Program-made: the position numbers and the translations under genes
NCBI GenBank assembly: GCA_010094045.1
Contig: ML986582.1
Location: 434,001-498,000, forward strand
DNA length: 64,000 nt
Source of the DNA: Lojkania enalia
Taxonomy: Eukaryota > Ascomycota > Dothideomycetes > Pleosporales
Reading direction: 5' to 3'
In this document: positions 1 through 16,264 of the stretch, one piece after another
Numbering within the stretch: the first letter of the stretch is position 1
Layout: the number at the start of each line of letters is the position of its first letter
The notes under the pieces: model-generated
The model's database searches: none
Told to the model about the DNA's origin: nothing
Seen by the model: only the letters and a program-made list of their open reading frames with translations

Positions 1-5080
<5,080 letters not shown>

Positions 5081-6199
5081 ATGGGCGACAAGCCGCTCCC
5101 CGCATTCTACTGCTGCTACCTACTGCGCTCAAAGAACCGCAAGTCCTGCTACATCGGCTCGACTCCAAACCCCGCAAGGCGCCTGGCCCAGCACAATGGT
5201 GACAGCAAGGGCGGCGCAAAGAGGACCGCCACGCGGGGGAAGCGGCCGTGGGAGATGACATGTGTCGTCACGGGCTTCCCGTCCAAGTTCGCTGCCCTCC
5301 AGTTCGAGTGGGCCTGGCAGAACGCTCATGCGACCCGCCACATCGAGCGCACCGTTCGAGATGCACGCCTTGGGGAGATGCAAAGCCGAGCGAAGAAGCC
5401 AGACGCACCGCCAAGCAACAAGAGGGCACGACCGCCCATGTCGCTCGAGGCCAGGCTGAAGAATCTGCATTATCTGCTAGGTGTCAAAAGCTTCAGCCGG
5501 TGGCCGCTCCATATTCGGTTCTTTGCGCGAGATGTGTTTAAGCTGTGGGAGGCCTGTTCGACTAAGATGGCTATCCCGCTTCGGAAGAGCGTGACCGTCC
5601 AGCTCACGCCAGCCGAGTATCAGACCACGTCAACCGAAGCTCCTACGGACGACCGCATGCTCCGGATACCCGCCGTAATTCGGGACATACCTATAGCCTA
5701 CCAAGATTGCAAAGCCTATGTCGAGAAATCGAGACTTCTCCTTGAAGAAGCGCATCACTGCGGAGTGTGCAGGGGCAGAATAAACGCGAATAGTTCGCTG
5801 ATCTTGGTGTGCCCGCTCGATAATTGCCCAACGGTCTCGCATATGTCCTGTCTATCGAACAAATTCCTTATGGAAGAAGTTAGCAGAGATGCTTTAATAC
5901 CAGTCCAGGGCACCTGTCCCGGATGCCGCAGCCCTATCAAATGGTCCACCTTGATGAAGGAGCTCAGTCTGCGTACTCGTGGACAAAAGGAAATAGAAAC
6001 AATATTCAAAGAAAAGCGGCGAAAGAAGGTAAACAGCGCTTCTCAACTGCAACCAGTTGAGCCGCCCGAGCTAGAAACCGAGTACGAGGAGTTGGAAGAC
6101 GACTGGTTGATCCAAGTAGACGACTACGACGACGACGACGACGACGATGCACTCGCAACACTAGATAGCCACTTGCAAGAGAAATCCGATACCGGCTAA
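5081..6199 (+). CDS. SLX1: SLX1 structure-specific endonuclease subunit (GIY-YIG nuclease plus RING/PHD-type finger)
   Basis: Catalytic subunit of the SLX1-SLX4 nuclease, which cuts branched DNA such as replication forks, 5' flaps and Holliday junctions in the nucleus. One exon. The GIY-YIG domain starts almost at once: YCCYLLRS, then YIGSTPNPARRLAQHNG with the catalytic Arg, and FEWAWQNAH with the metal-binding Glu. A C-terminal zinc finger follows: CGVCRGRI...CPLDNC...HMSCL...GTCPGCRSPIKW. The tail ends in a poly-Asp tract encoded by a GAC repeat near 6120-6150. I chose the ATG at 5081 for its strong context (G at -3 and +4) and because the family starts just before this motif. In-frame ATGs at 5057 and 4994 are alternatives; the frame is open upstream to 4790 but begins there with TTG. 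It ends 30 bp from the convergent thymidylate kinase. Confidence 0.93.
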   Translation: MGDKPLPAFYCCYLLRSKNRKSCYIGSTPNPARRLAQHNGDSKGGAKRTATRGKRPWEMTCVVTGFPSKFAALQFEWAWQNAHATRHIERTVRDARLGEMQSRAKKPDAPPSNKRARPPMSLEARLKNLHYLLGVKSFSRWPLHIRFFARDVFKLWEACSTKMAIPLRKSVTVQLTPAEYQTTSTEAPTDDRMLRIPAVIRDIPIAYQDCKAYVEKSRLLLEEAHHCGVCRGRINANSSLILVCPLDNCPTVSHMSCLSNKFLMEEVSRDALIPVQGTCPGCRSPIKWSTLMKELSLRTRGQKEIETIFKEKRRKKVNSASQLQPVEPPELETEYEELEDDWLIQVDDYDDDDDDDALATLDSHLQEKSDTG

Positions 6200-6229
6200 T
6201 ACAGTTTTACCCCCAATACATTCATATTT

Positions 6230-7145
6230 CTACCACTCTTCAACATACCTAACCGGTTCCCCGCCATCATCCACCCTTTTTACAGCTCTCTTCACAACCT
6301 CCCAAACCCCCCGCCCTACCTCTTCAACCCCCTTGCCTGCATCAATCCGCACAATATCCTCCCTCTCCCCTTTCCTCTGCATCAGCACCTGAAACAGCTC
6401 TCGGACCCGATCCTGCATCTCCTTCTTCTCGTACTTCTCCTCACCGTACCCACTGCGTTTCCCTGCATCCTCTGCCGAGATATCGAGGAAGATACAGACA
6501 TCTGGCCTCGGCAAGCCGACCTCAGGATGGCGCGCCCATTCCAGCGATAGCGAATGATTGTGCTTCGCGGCGCTATAGACGCAGCCGGAATAGTAGTACC
6601 GATCAATCACCACCGTGGTGCCGGATTCGAGAGCAGATGTTATCGATGCGCTACGTAGGCATTAGGGCGCAGATCCCAAGGTAAGCATAGGCAAAAAAAG
6701 ATGTGGAAAGTGCTTGAACTAGATTGCATGATTGGATGATTGAGGGCATGAATGGTGTGACATACGCTGCCTCCCACCGGTTTGCAGAGAAGAGGAGGTG
6801 GATGACATGGTCAGATTGGTCGGTCTGGTTAAGTAGGTAGTCGTTGATTATATGGCCGATTGGTGTTGTTCTGTCTTGTTACGGTGTTAGTTTTCTTCCT
6901 GAAACTGAAACTGAAACAAATCCGTAGTACTAATTAATAAACAAGAAGAAGAACATTTGACAAATCTACCCTCCAAGCCTAACACCCGCATCCACAACAA
7001 TAAACAAAACAATCCACATACCAGGAAACCGCATATACCGAACCTCCACCCCTTCCCCCCGCAACGCATCGATCAACATCTGGCATTGCGTCGACTTGCC
7101 CGCACGGTCGAGGCCCTCGAATACGATTAATTTGCCTCGCGGCAT
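6230..7145 (-). CDS. Thymidylate kinase (dTMP kinase, Cdc8 family)
   Basis: Phosphorylates dTMP to dTDP with ATP, an essential step of dTTP synthesis. Model: complement of join(6230..6650, 6766..6874, 7022..7145), giving 217 aa, a normal family length. Exon 1 carries the P-loop FEGLDRAGKST right after the start MPRGK; exon 2 carries FPDRTTPIG split across the junction and ends FSANRWE; exon 3 carries the DRYYYSG motif and a Lys/Arg-rich lid region (GKRSGYGEEKYEKKE). The introns use gtatgt donors. The eukaryotic DRAG form of the P-loop places it with the yeast and human enzymes. Its 3' end faces that of SLX1. Confidence 0.95.
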
Positions 7146-8151
7146 TTCTCAACGATTTGATAATTTTCGGGGGGGAAATGAGTGGCTGGTGATAGAGTGG
7201 GGTGTGATTTAGAGGAGGGGGCTTGAGGTGGCGCTAGGAAGCTAGGGCAAATTGGGGATGGGGTGCCAAGGCTGGAGTTTGGAGGTAGTAGGACCATGGG
7301 CCATGTGTGTGTGGTTATCCTTTGCTCATTGGTTTTGAATAGATGGGCTAGATCTTAGTATACTAATTTTTTTCTATTTTTTTTTTTTATTCTATCTCTT
7401 TTTTTTCTTAGATATGCCCGTAATGTGTTGCGATATCGGGGTTTTGGTAGGTTGCATGTTTTAGAGAGGAACTCTATACGACTTTTGAGATGTGTTATAA
7501 AATGATGGGTTTTGTTTTGTCGCTAATGGCCCTTGAAATTTTCTGAAATGCGCAGCGTTCCAAGAATCTATATACAGCAAAGCTCAAATCGATCCGGGAA
7601 GTATATACGTCAAAACCTCTTCCTTTCACGGAAATCTCCAGCGACCTTTACAGTACGAACCAGAAGTCATGTTCACAGCCCAAGCCCACGATATTCCTCC
7701 TACCCATCCAAACCTCAATGCCGAGCATGCATATTCCCCTGCATACCCGCCCGTCTCCCGCAAAACAGGGCCGCACACTTCTATATCCTAATTTCTTATA
7801 CTTTTATAAACATAAAAGTTTTTCCAAACTCAATCCCTTCCCAGTCCCCCTCGTTCCTAATCACTGCATTCCCCAAATTTCAACCTCACCGGAACCCCCA
7901 AACCTCCCATCCTACCCTACACCCCCCCGCCGAGACTTTGAGTGGATGGGGCCTGGCGTCGCGTCACCAAAAGAGAATATATAGAAAGAAATAAGTGGTA
8001 TAAAAACTCAGGCGGACGAAACCACCATACTTGGTAAATTAATGTTGAATAAGACATCTGCAATGCCTTCTCATCCGCTAACAAGTCATTCTTGGTTCAT
8101 TAGAGTATTTGACGAGATGAATCTATCGACAAAGAGTCCCTAAAATCTAAG
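7146..8151. other. Intergenic, upstream of thymidylate kinase
   Basis: No gene seen. It contains a T-rich stretch at about 7367-7408 and a C-rich stretch near 7860-7940. The open frames here have no recognisable motif and unlikely composition. The thymidylate kinase promoter should lie in the part nearest 7145. Confidence 0.6.
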
Positions 8152-9281
8152 ATGCCTCATCCAGTTGCGGCAGCAAATGGGCCTGATAGCAATAAGAAAG
8201 AAACTCTGAAAGAGAATCGGGTTCCTGTTGGCGTAATAGGGAATGAAGATACAGACGCAAAAACCCAAAGGCTTCAAGAAATGACTATTGGTTATGAGGA
8301 AGAGAGGAAAGGCATCGAACCAGAGGAGTTCTTCGATGCATGTAAAATGGAAGACCTTGATAGAATGAAGATATACCTGGAGTCTGTCAACCCGGTTCTA
8401 CTTACGCGGGCAAGAGATAGATACGGCAAGACTTCATTACTATGCGCGGCGGAGAGCGCACACTCATGGCCTAGAGATCATCCTATTATTGCTGCAATAT
8501 CATGCAGACATCGATGCTGCGGACGAAAACTGCCGGGCTACCCTCATAAAGGCCGGGCGACTTCGACGGCTGTCGAATGTCTTCATATTGTTGCAAAAGG
8601 GAGCAAGGAGAAATCTTCGAGATAAAAACTAGCAACGCGCGGTGGATCTGGCCAACCCTCCCTTTCCTGAATTCATTTTGGATGACTATTATATCGCTGC
8701 TATACAAGGGATGCTTCAGACGTAAACCACGGCACCACGGGTTTGGTTAGTTCCTTCGGAAGCACTGATATATTTCTACTTCCTTTACAACTACAATTCA
8801 TCCTCATGCTACGTCAGTCTGATGAACAAGAAGAATAAAACCCCCGTCAAGCCCTCCGGGCTCAGAACCCTAGATAGCCCCGAAAGGTAGAGACCATAGC
8901 TAGTCTGGACCCACTAGGTATCCACCCAACATACGCTATAAGTGGCTGGCTTCATGGAACCTCGGATGATAATTGGGGGGAATGCATATGAGGCCGAAGA
9001 GCTTGCGGAGAAAGTTGGGTTTAGTGTCGATCTATATTATGCATGCCATGCCGAGGCGTAACTTATGGCCTCCTATATTGAATAGGTAGGCTGGGACCTG
9101 AAACAAATAATGACAAGTGATCGTCTCCTGCGCCCAACACTCGCAAGTCCCGGTGAGGTGGATCATTATTAACAATATACCATGTACGAGTTATGTGAAC
9201 TTCAAGAATGTAGGAAACGCAATAACGTCTAGACATTATGGATTCGTCCTCAACATCAGGATAGCTACGGAATGGACGTGA
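8152..9281 (+). pseudogene. Decayed ankyrin-repeat protein with C-terminal deaminase-like domain
   Basis: The first open part (8152-8625) encodes a charged N-terminus then an ankyrin-like start (FFDACKMEDLDRMKIYLES, RDRYGKTSLLCAAE). Near 8465 the frame shifts: another frame continues as EIILLLLQYHADIDAADEN, then FILLQKGARRNLRDKN, a TAG at 8630-8632, and QRAVDLA, all typical ankyrin-repeat sequence. Further on, around 8936-9061, a frame reads EPRMIIGG, AEELAEKVGFSVDLYYA and CHAEA, then TAA at 9059-9061 followed by LMASYIE. About 9170-9278 another frame reads IINNIPCTSYVNF. The pair CHAE...PCxxC resembles the metal-binding motifs of the deaminase superfamily, known in fungi fused to ankyrin repeats; here the last Cys is Tyr. 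At least three frame changes and several stops make it non-functional. The deaminase assignment is inference from motifs. Confidence 0.62.
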
Positions 9282-9767
9282 AACAGGTTCAAGAAAAGAT
9301 TTTACAACTAAGAGTAACGTCACTGAGTGAGAAGAATTATCAGCCGAGCTGCCTAGTGGAGGACGTGTGCGCAGAAACGAGAGTCCTAGTGAATTTTTCA
9401 AATGCTAAGCAATACTTATGTGTCGAGGTCTAAATGAGACGTTCCTATATATTTATTCTCTAAGTACCCTAAAGTTTATCACCTATATCTTTATAATTGT
9501 TTAATCACCAGTCCTTTTTCTTAATGGAGGCTATGCAACTGTAGCATATTTCTCGGCCACCTCACTTAGACAAATTCTAAAAATCATAGTTTTAATCCTT
9601 TCTATTACCGGCATAACTTTTTGCATCTTTTAATAGAAACAAGCTAAATCTAGAAAGAGATGAGACAAAAAAATATCATAAATCAATGTCAAAGCAATGA
9701 TTAAAATGCAAATGAACTACTATATGAACAACTTGTGATACATAATATGAACAGTTCACATGCATCA
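9282..9767. other. AT-rich intergenic stretch
   Basis: No gene recognised. It separates the ankyrin-deaminase relic from the 3' end of the SYG1-like gene and probably includes that gene's 3' UTR and terminator, though no signal is clear. Confidence 0.5.
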
Positions 9768-12700
9768 CTACGCCGCCCCGCCTGCCCCGACCTTTAGATT
9801 AATCCTAACCTCCTCTTCCTCCTCATCTGTCTGATGTCCACTCTGATCATCTTCGTCATCTTCGTCATCCGAATCATCTTCAATGTCTTTTCCGAGTATA
9901 GATTGGTGTCTTCCCAGCTCCGGCTTTTTCCTTCGTTCAAAGTCTTGCGCATGCGCATCCCGCATCGCCGAACCTACCCTATTCAAGCCTCTTGCAAATG
10001 GCGATTCGTCAGCGCCATAGGATTTTTCTCTACGGCGGCGTGATTGAGTCGAAGATTGGGTGTGCTGCTGTTCGAGGTCGGCGGCTGTGGAGTAGCCTTC
10101 GGGGAGAGCAAAAGTGCTAGGTGTTAGAGCGTTAGGGTCGTGGCGGACGGTGGGGTGAGGAGTTTGTGGCTTGTGGTCGGCAACTTGGGCTACTCCGTCG
10201 CCAGACGGACCACCAGAGATTTCGGGACTAGATGGGATGTCATATGGGAGAGGCACATCACGAGAGGCACGGAAGCGTCCGACACTATTTATATTAGTAT
10301 CCTAATAAATTATTAAAGGGATATGGTAGACTTACTTAGTACAATGCTCGTTTTCTACGCGAAAGATCGTCCACATGCCTCTTCTACAGGTCTCGGATAG
10401 CGCAACCACAAACGACAAAACAGTAGAATGCTGAGTCTCAAATGGAAAAATGGCATAGGGGATCCAATTAAACCTTAGGATCGGATCAACTATCATGGCA
10501 ACGTAGTAAATCCATATTTTCTTATATCCTAGAGTCTTACGGAGGTACCGATGGTGAGCTGAGGGATCGCCAAGACTGAAGTCCATGAACACGTCCCAAA
10601 TACCTAATCAGCATAAGTCAAGACGACATTCATTTGACGACAAGCTAACTTACTACAGTAGATAGCGTTGATAGTGGCGAAGGCGATGAATGTGGCTCGT
10701 GTGTGTGTGTTGCGGTCAAGACGATAAATGCTTAGAGTGACGTAGAATAAAATGGTCGCTGTGTATTTCCCGCAATTGACAAGGTGCGGAAACACATTGC
10801 GTGTATCCTTGTATCGTCGTATGCATTGAAGAGCGCGCCATATGCCGGGGAGTGTAGTGAAAAATCCAAGCAGCCGAGAGTGTGTTGAGTTGCATTGCCC
10901 AGGATTTCCAAATTCGTTCGCATATAAGCAGAAAAATAATTCGATATTCTAACACTTATTAGTTGATATTTGCAGATCTAATTACATTACCTACACCCAT
11001 GGTGTATGTCAGTGAGCAGAACATATCGCCCAGATAAAAGTCGCGAAATTCAACCGGGTACAAACCTGCAAGGAGCAAGCGCCACTACAAAGGTTAGCGA
11101 ATGATATAGCGCATTGCAAAAGGAGCCTACTGTTGAATTCAAGAGCCACATTCGACTCCGGTAATATAAGGCTTTCGCAGGAAAGAACAGAATTGCTGCA
11201 GAAATGGTAACTAGCATAACAGGGTAGTACAGATAGACAGAATCGTCTCCAAATTGATTGAAGTTTAGCCACATAAATAGGCCAAGAAGGAAGAAGAAGA
11301 AACATGGGAGCTTCCTATAATCAGCGACGTCCTGATCACATTATTAAAACACCTACTTCAGAAAGTTGTCTCCAGTCCAAATGGTGGCGGGTATCATATT
11401 CAAATACAAAGACGTAATTGATTTTCGATTCGTGCCATACTCGGCATGCTAAGCAGAACAGAATAAATAGGAAATTTACCAGAAAATATCCAGCATAGAT
11501 CTATATATATCAGATTTGCTTCTGTTATAGTTGTTAACATACCTGTAGGAGGTAGCTCGTGCTTGTTGCAAGGCTGGAATCGTCCGAAAACAGCAATTCG
11601 GAACCGTATACTAACCCTTGTCCACCTAAAACAAGGCCTCCGGCTAGAAATAGGCCGTTACGGAATGAAGTCTCGGTATAATCGCCCGCTCGCGCAATTT
11701 TTATGCGTAGTTTTCCAACGGCAACTTTGTGGTTTCCCCTCTCGAAATACCTAGCGTAGAGGTCTTCAACTACTCGGATGTGCCCTTCGATAACATCACT
11801 TTGGACAAACCATGCTTTATTAACCTTTTCCGTCATGTACCGCAGAGGAGGTCGTGCAGAGACTGTCTTATCGTACTTCTTATTCATTTTGCGGAAGGCA
11901 GTCCTATTTAGGAGTGCGTAAGACTTGAGGAGCTCTAAACCACGATAGTATTCTTGTAATGCAACCTTGAGTTTTCGCTTGGCAGTATTATAAGGAACAT
12001 CAGGGAGATCGGGGCGACGGATATAATCTCGTTGATCATCAGTTCTGCAGTGTAGTCTAGGCTCCGATGGTGTACCGAGGTCTTGCATCGCCTTCGTGGA
12101 CTTGCCATACTTGCCAGCTCTCACTGCCTCAAGGGCGGCATCTACGGGATTCAACCAAGAAGAGTTTAGCACATGCCCCTTAGATTTACCTCTTGTCTCG
12201 TCTTCTGAGCTTAACTGCTGACCGTTCGACAGATCTCCGTTTAATATGCCCTTTTTGGTCTCACCAGTTTTGATCTTCGCAGTCTGCTTTGCAATTGTCT
12301 CTTCAAGGCGGCGATCCCTCATGATATGCAGCTGTTCCTTTAAAGCATTTAGCCTCGCAGTGGCTTCGTCCTCTTTAGCCTTGTAGAAGACTTCTACTTT
12401 TTCAAGCTCCATATCGAGAAAATGGAAAAACTCCGATTGCCGAATGTCGAGGTCGCGGTAAGCCTCAAGATGAACATCGCCTGGACTTGCTGGCGGAGTG
12501 CCCCTAGCACTGAAAGACAAGGCTCTTTTCCATGCTGGTCGAGCAGTTTGTGCTACTGGTGTTCCGGGTGTAGAGTTGATCCCCTTGGGGGAGAAGATAC
12601 TTTTATGCCTGAAGGGCAGACTGCTAGCTTGTTTTTGTGGAGTCCTAGTCTTGCCGACTTCAAACGCAGAATGCTCGGCTGGTGGTAGCTGGACGGATTT

Positions 12701-13354
12701 GCTTTTCGTGTGCGCAGCCTCTGAAGGCCCAAGAGAATTAGAGAGACCATCGGCATCTAAAGCAGCCTGGGGAAGTTTCAGCGACGGCGGCGCCTTGGCC
12801 TTCTTACGTTCTGGGGGCGTCCCTATTATACTGCCGTACTGGGTTAAGCCTGGAAATCCCTGGCCTTGACCTGCATTTAAAGGTTGTTCCTCTGGGCTTC
12901 GCCGAATTTCTCGAACCAAAGAAGAGCGACTGCCATTCAGCGTACCCTGTACGGTGGCCTGACCATTGCTTATAGCTTCCCCTCTTTCTGTATCGTCAGG
13001 TATCCCGTCGTCTACGTCTCGCCCCGGTGCGCCTCGATTAACATAGGAGTATTTTGGCGCGGTCTCGAAGAGAGGCGGAGTGAATGTAGTAGTACCTCGG
13101 CGACGGAAGCGAGGGGTCTGATTTGCATTTCTGAGGGCTCGCGTGATGGCCTTAAGCTTTTTTTTGCCTTGCTAGGGGACAGTGAGTAGATGAAAGGATG
13201 AGGTAGTGAAATGATTCTAGAATTCGCACCTTGTAATTTAGGTACTTTGACCGCCATTCAGGGACACAATCTCGCTCGAGCTCCCTACTAGCAGGTTAAT
13301 AAAGGCGGTGAGATAGAAGTCCCAATTGCAATCTTCGTACTTAGCGAATTTCAT
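9768..13354 (-). CDS. SYG1/XPR1-family phosphate exporter (SPX domain plus EXS domain)
   Basis: Membrane protein whose SPX domain senses inositol pyrophosphates and whose EXS domain is linked to phosphate export. Nine exons: complement of join(9768..10284, 10336..10603, 10654..10948, 10995..11084, 11131..11310, 11357..11500, 11543..13171, 13230..13284, 13341..13354), 1063 aa. The first exon is only 14 nt (MKFAK, split). The SPX start reads KELERDCVPEWRSKYLNYK then QGKKKLKAI. The large exon holds a long Ser/Pro-rich insert inside the SPX domain, ending in the VAVGKLRIK region. The membrane part includes VFEYDTRHHLDWRQLSE, FFFLLGLFMWLNF, WRLLLAGLYPVEFRDFYLGDMFCSLTY, NIELFFCLYANEF and WRALQCIRRYKDTRNVFPHLVN, all EXS hallmarks. 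The C-terminal tail is acidic (DDSDDEDDEDD). Confidence 0.95.
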
Positions 13355-13791
13355 GACTGCGTCGCTCTGCAGTACAAATGGTCAATGGAAAGGGTGGATA
13401 AAAATGTGGCGCGTGAGCAACTCGACGGCATTGGTCACTAAGGAGAACTAAAGTATAATTTGTGACTGCACATTATCGATTAATGGAAGAGATTGTGAAA
13501 CACTGCGTGTCCTTTTTCGCGGTGTGAGCGAGAGCAACTGGCTGCTGCACACAAGGCGAAATCTGAGCACAGACCATACCGCGGCCTGACGTCAGATCTA
13601 CATGGCTGATGTAGGTATCGCGGCGGTCAGAGCAGGCGTACAATATCCTTGTCCTCGGCTTCTAGAATTCGTCACATTCAATCATCTGTAAAATTGAAAT
13701 TTTTGCCATTTGAAATTGCGGAGATTCTTTTTCTTCCTCCATACTACTTGTATTGCAACATGCCCAGTGCGTCGTTGCCATAGCCCGCCCC
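13355..13791. promoter_or_regulatory. Upstream region of the SYG1-like gene and 3' flank of the CipC-like gene
   Basis: Tandem spacing between two minus-strand genes, 437 nt. It should hold the SYG1-like promoter. No core element or additional gene is evident. Confidence 0.5.
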
Positions 13792-14296
13792 TCACCAACC
13801 GCGGCGGTCGAACCTTTCGTGTCGGCTGTATTGGTTGGGGTCGTACTGGTCTGCGCCTTGACCTTGAACATAATGCTCATCATACATATGCTCTGCATTC
13901 CTCTTTGCCTCACGCTTTGCCTTTTCCCTGTCAAACCAGTCTTCTCCCTTCGTCTCAGCTAGCTTGTCTACCTCCGCCGCTGCAAAGCCGGCGAGCATTT
14001 CCTTCGCGAAGGCATGCGAGACTGGTTTTCCTGCAAGAGATATTAGATTTGTGTAAGTATTGATGGCAAGGCGTCTACGAACCCTCTCTACGTTGATGAT
14101 CTTCGAATGCCTTGAAACCAGCGAATGCAGCGCCTCCAGCAATGATTTCATGGCCCAAGCTGGACTTGTGCTCTTCAAATTGATCGTTATTATAAACACG
14201 CTCGTAGGAGTCCTCGGAGTCACCTAATCAAATCTCAAGTTAGACAATTTATGGTACGAGATTAAGCATACTAGTCTCACCCCAGCCGAAGGGCAT
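13792..14296 (-). CDS. CipC-like antibiotic/stress-response protein (DUF3759 type)
   Basis: Small cytosolic protein related to Aspergillus CipC, first reported as concanamycin-induced; its molecular role is unknown. Model: complement of join(13792..14030, 14083..14223, 14281..14296), 131 aa. It starts MPFGWGDSEDSYERVYNN, continues HEIIAGGAAFAGFKAFEDHQR, then GKPVSHAFAKEMLAGFAAAEVDKL, and ends with a charged helix (DWFDREKAKREAKRNAEH) and an Asp/Tyr-rich tail. The first exon is only 16 nt and the start was chosen because MPFGW followed by an acidic segment is the family N-terminus. The upstream region is shared with the thioesterase-fold gene, so stress induction may involve 14297-15086. Confidence 0.88.
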
Positions 14297-15086
14297 GTTA
14301 ACTGATAGTATATAGGGTTGCAAGGAGAATTAACTGCACAGATGAAATGCGAGGAATGAAATGTGAATGTTCCTAGAAATTGATCGTAACCGGAGGCAGC
14401 TGCATGGCTTTTATAGAGCGACCTGCCCCGCCATTCAACCCGCTTTGCCGCTCAGGAACAGTCGCAGGGCTCAACTTCCGTCATCATTCCGCAGAACCAC
14501 CTAATCATAATGAGACTACTGCTCTATTCTTAATCGCTTAGCGCCTCAGGGTCCAGCCATCAGACGGGGGGATGAGAACATTCCCAGGATTGTGCGTTGG
14601 CTCGGGGCTGATAAAAGCCATTACGCAGCACTCACGGCTCTTAAGACATCCATTGGCTTTTGATTTTAGCACTGCTTAATTTATGCATGTGCAATTGTCC
14701 AAATGGGTCTAGACTTCGTCGTGTATTGCGTAGTCTAGTAGAAAACTGAGTTTCGACCGGCCGACGGCGGGAAGAGCAAGGATGAGTGGTTAAGCTTTCT
14801 CAAGCACTTACACAAACTTGGCAGAAGCTTAGCATTTAGCACGATTCTAGCCAAAGCCCTTCTGAAATAGTTCTGAGCCTGCGGACGTAATGGCCTTGCG
14901 GTAGATACTGTATGGAAAGGACTGGATTTCAAATTATAACACTACGCAGTTTTTGTTCTGCGACATATCGCAGAAGCTTTGCTCACTAAATGTTGACAGA
15001 TTGCTTGGCTAACGGATCATCGGGGATCGTCCTCGGCCGTAGCTGCGTCACCTCCACATATCTGTTACATGTAATCAGCAACCATC
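14297..15086. promoter_or_regulatory. Divergent promoter region, CipC-like and thioesterase-fold genes
   Basis: 790 nt between two divergent start codons. No additional gene recognised; short open frames on the minus strand (about 14735-14932) have no family features. Specific regulatory sites were not identified. Confidence 0.55.
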
Positions 15087-15879
15087 ATGCCAGGTCGACT
15101 TCCCACACAGAGTGACTTTCCGTCGAAGATTACCTTAAGCATTACGCCCCGTAAGATGAGGAACTTCTATGTCATCCGCCCCTTGCGAGTCATGACTAAT
15201 TTGTTCAGCGCCATCCTCACAGCAGCCTACCAACGTGTTAGTCCTGCTACATGGTCTCGGAGACACCAATGCACCCTTCACAAAATTGGGACAGCAATTA
15301 TCACTGCCTGAAACGGCATGTATCGCTGTCCGAGCCCCGGAACCTCTTCCCTTCGATCTTGGTGGTTTCCATTGGGGCGATGATCTCGTCTTCGACCAAA
15401 GTACTGGCGATATGGACGTGGACACAGGGTTCAAGACATCCACTCGAATAGTATTGGAAAGTATTATCCGTGAAGGTCTCATTGGGAAATGCGGCTACAG
15501 ATCACGAGAGATCATGATCTTTGGCTTTGCCCAAGGCGCCATGGTCGGGCTGCAAGTGGCCGCTGAATTAGAAGAATACGAGCTTGGAGGCGTAGTTAGT
15601 ATTGGTGGCGTTCTTTCACTCTCTTTGCCCCTAAAAGCTTTGGAAAAGAAGAGTAGGACTCCCGTACTTGTCTGCAAGGGCTCCAGAGATTCTGCTGTAT
15701 CGGATAGTGCGGTTGCGAAGCTAAAAGACGCCTTTGAATTCGTCGAAATCAAGGAATGGAAGAAAACGGGTGATGGCATGCCGAGTAGTCGGGAGGAGAT
15801 GCTACCGATTATGCAATTTTTTGCTCGAAGGCTCCGAAGCAACCAAGGGGTGCCTACCGGCAGCGTGGAGCTCACATAA
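15087..15879 (+). CDS. Alpha/beta-hydrolase of the acyl-protein thioesterase fold, predicted catalytically dead
   Basis: Two exons, join(15087..15150, 15209..15879), 244 aa, starting MPGRLPTQSDFPSKITLSI. The junction was fixed by requiring the frame to enter NVLVLLHGLGDT, the classic thioesterase/carboxylesterase start. HWGDDLVFD and an alpha/beta-hydrolase layout follow. The nucleophile elbow reads GFAQGA where active members have GFSQGG, so the Ser is Ala. The usual catalytic His region (GHxxxxxE) reads GDGMPSSREE, with Met where His is expected. An Asp in KGSRDSAV is kept. Fungal relatives I recall also carry Gly or Ala at the nucleophile, so this looks like a conserved non-enzyme rather than a decayed gene. 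Function unknown. Confidence 0.85.
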
Positions 15880-16264
15880 AGGCTATGAATTCCTCAGAAG
15901 ATAAGACGATAGACATACGACTAATCGATGCCCTTAATCAAGAGACTGTTGCAGGGGGAATATTTCATTTCTTCATTCAAGCCTCCAGATCACATTATGG
16001 CATGACCACTAAGATGCACATCGGTCAGTGAATCAAACACCCCCAAACCCTTTCATCTGTGCGTTTTAGAATGAGGTCGGACGTTTGTGTCATACCCTGC
16101 CGCATGACTGCTTGCCCCTCTGGTCGGAAATTTTAGTTGCCGACATTTTACGTCAGTGCCCCTCCTAACCAAATGATGCACGAGCTGCAACAGCACCCAC
16201 GGTTACCCTCTCACGTTTAGGCTCTCAAAAACTCACAGTCTTTTAGCTGCAGCAAGCCGCGATA
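15880..16264. promoter_or_regulatory. Upstream region of the exopolyphosphatase gene
   Basis: 385 nt between two same-strand genes, containing the 3' end of the thioesterase-fold gene and the promoter of PPX1. No clear core element seen. Confidence 0.45.

Noticed and set aside
11449..11479. A 31-nt intron in the SYG1-like gene (gtaaat...cttag)
   Set aside because: Too short to splice, and reading through gives VNFLFILFCLACRVWHESK, which is conserved EXS sequence.
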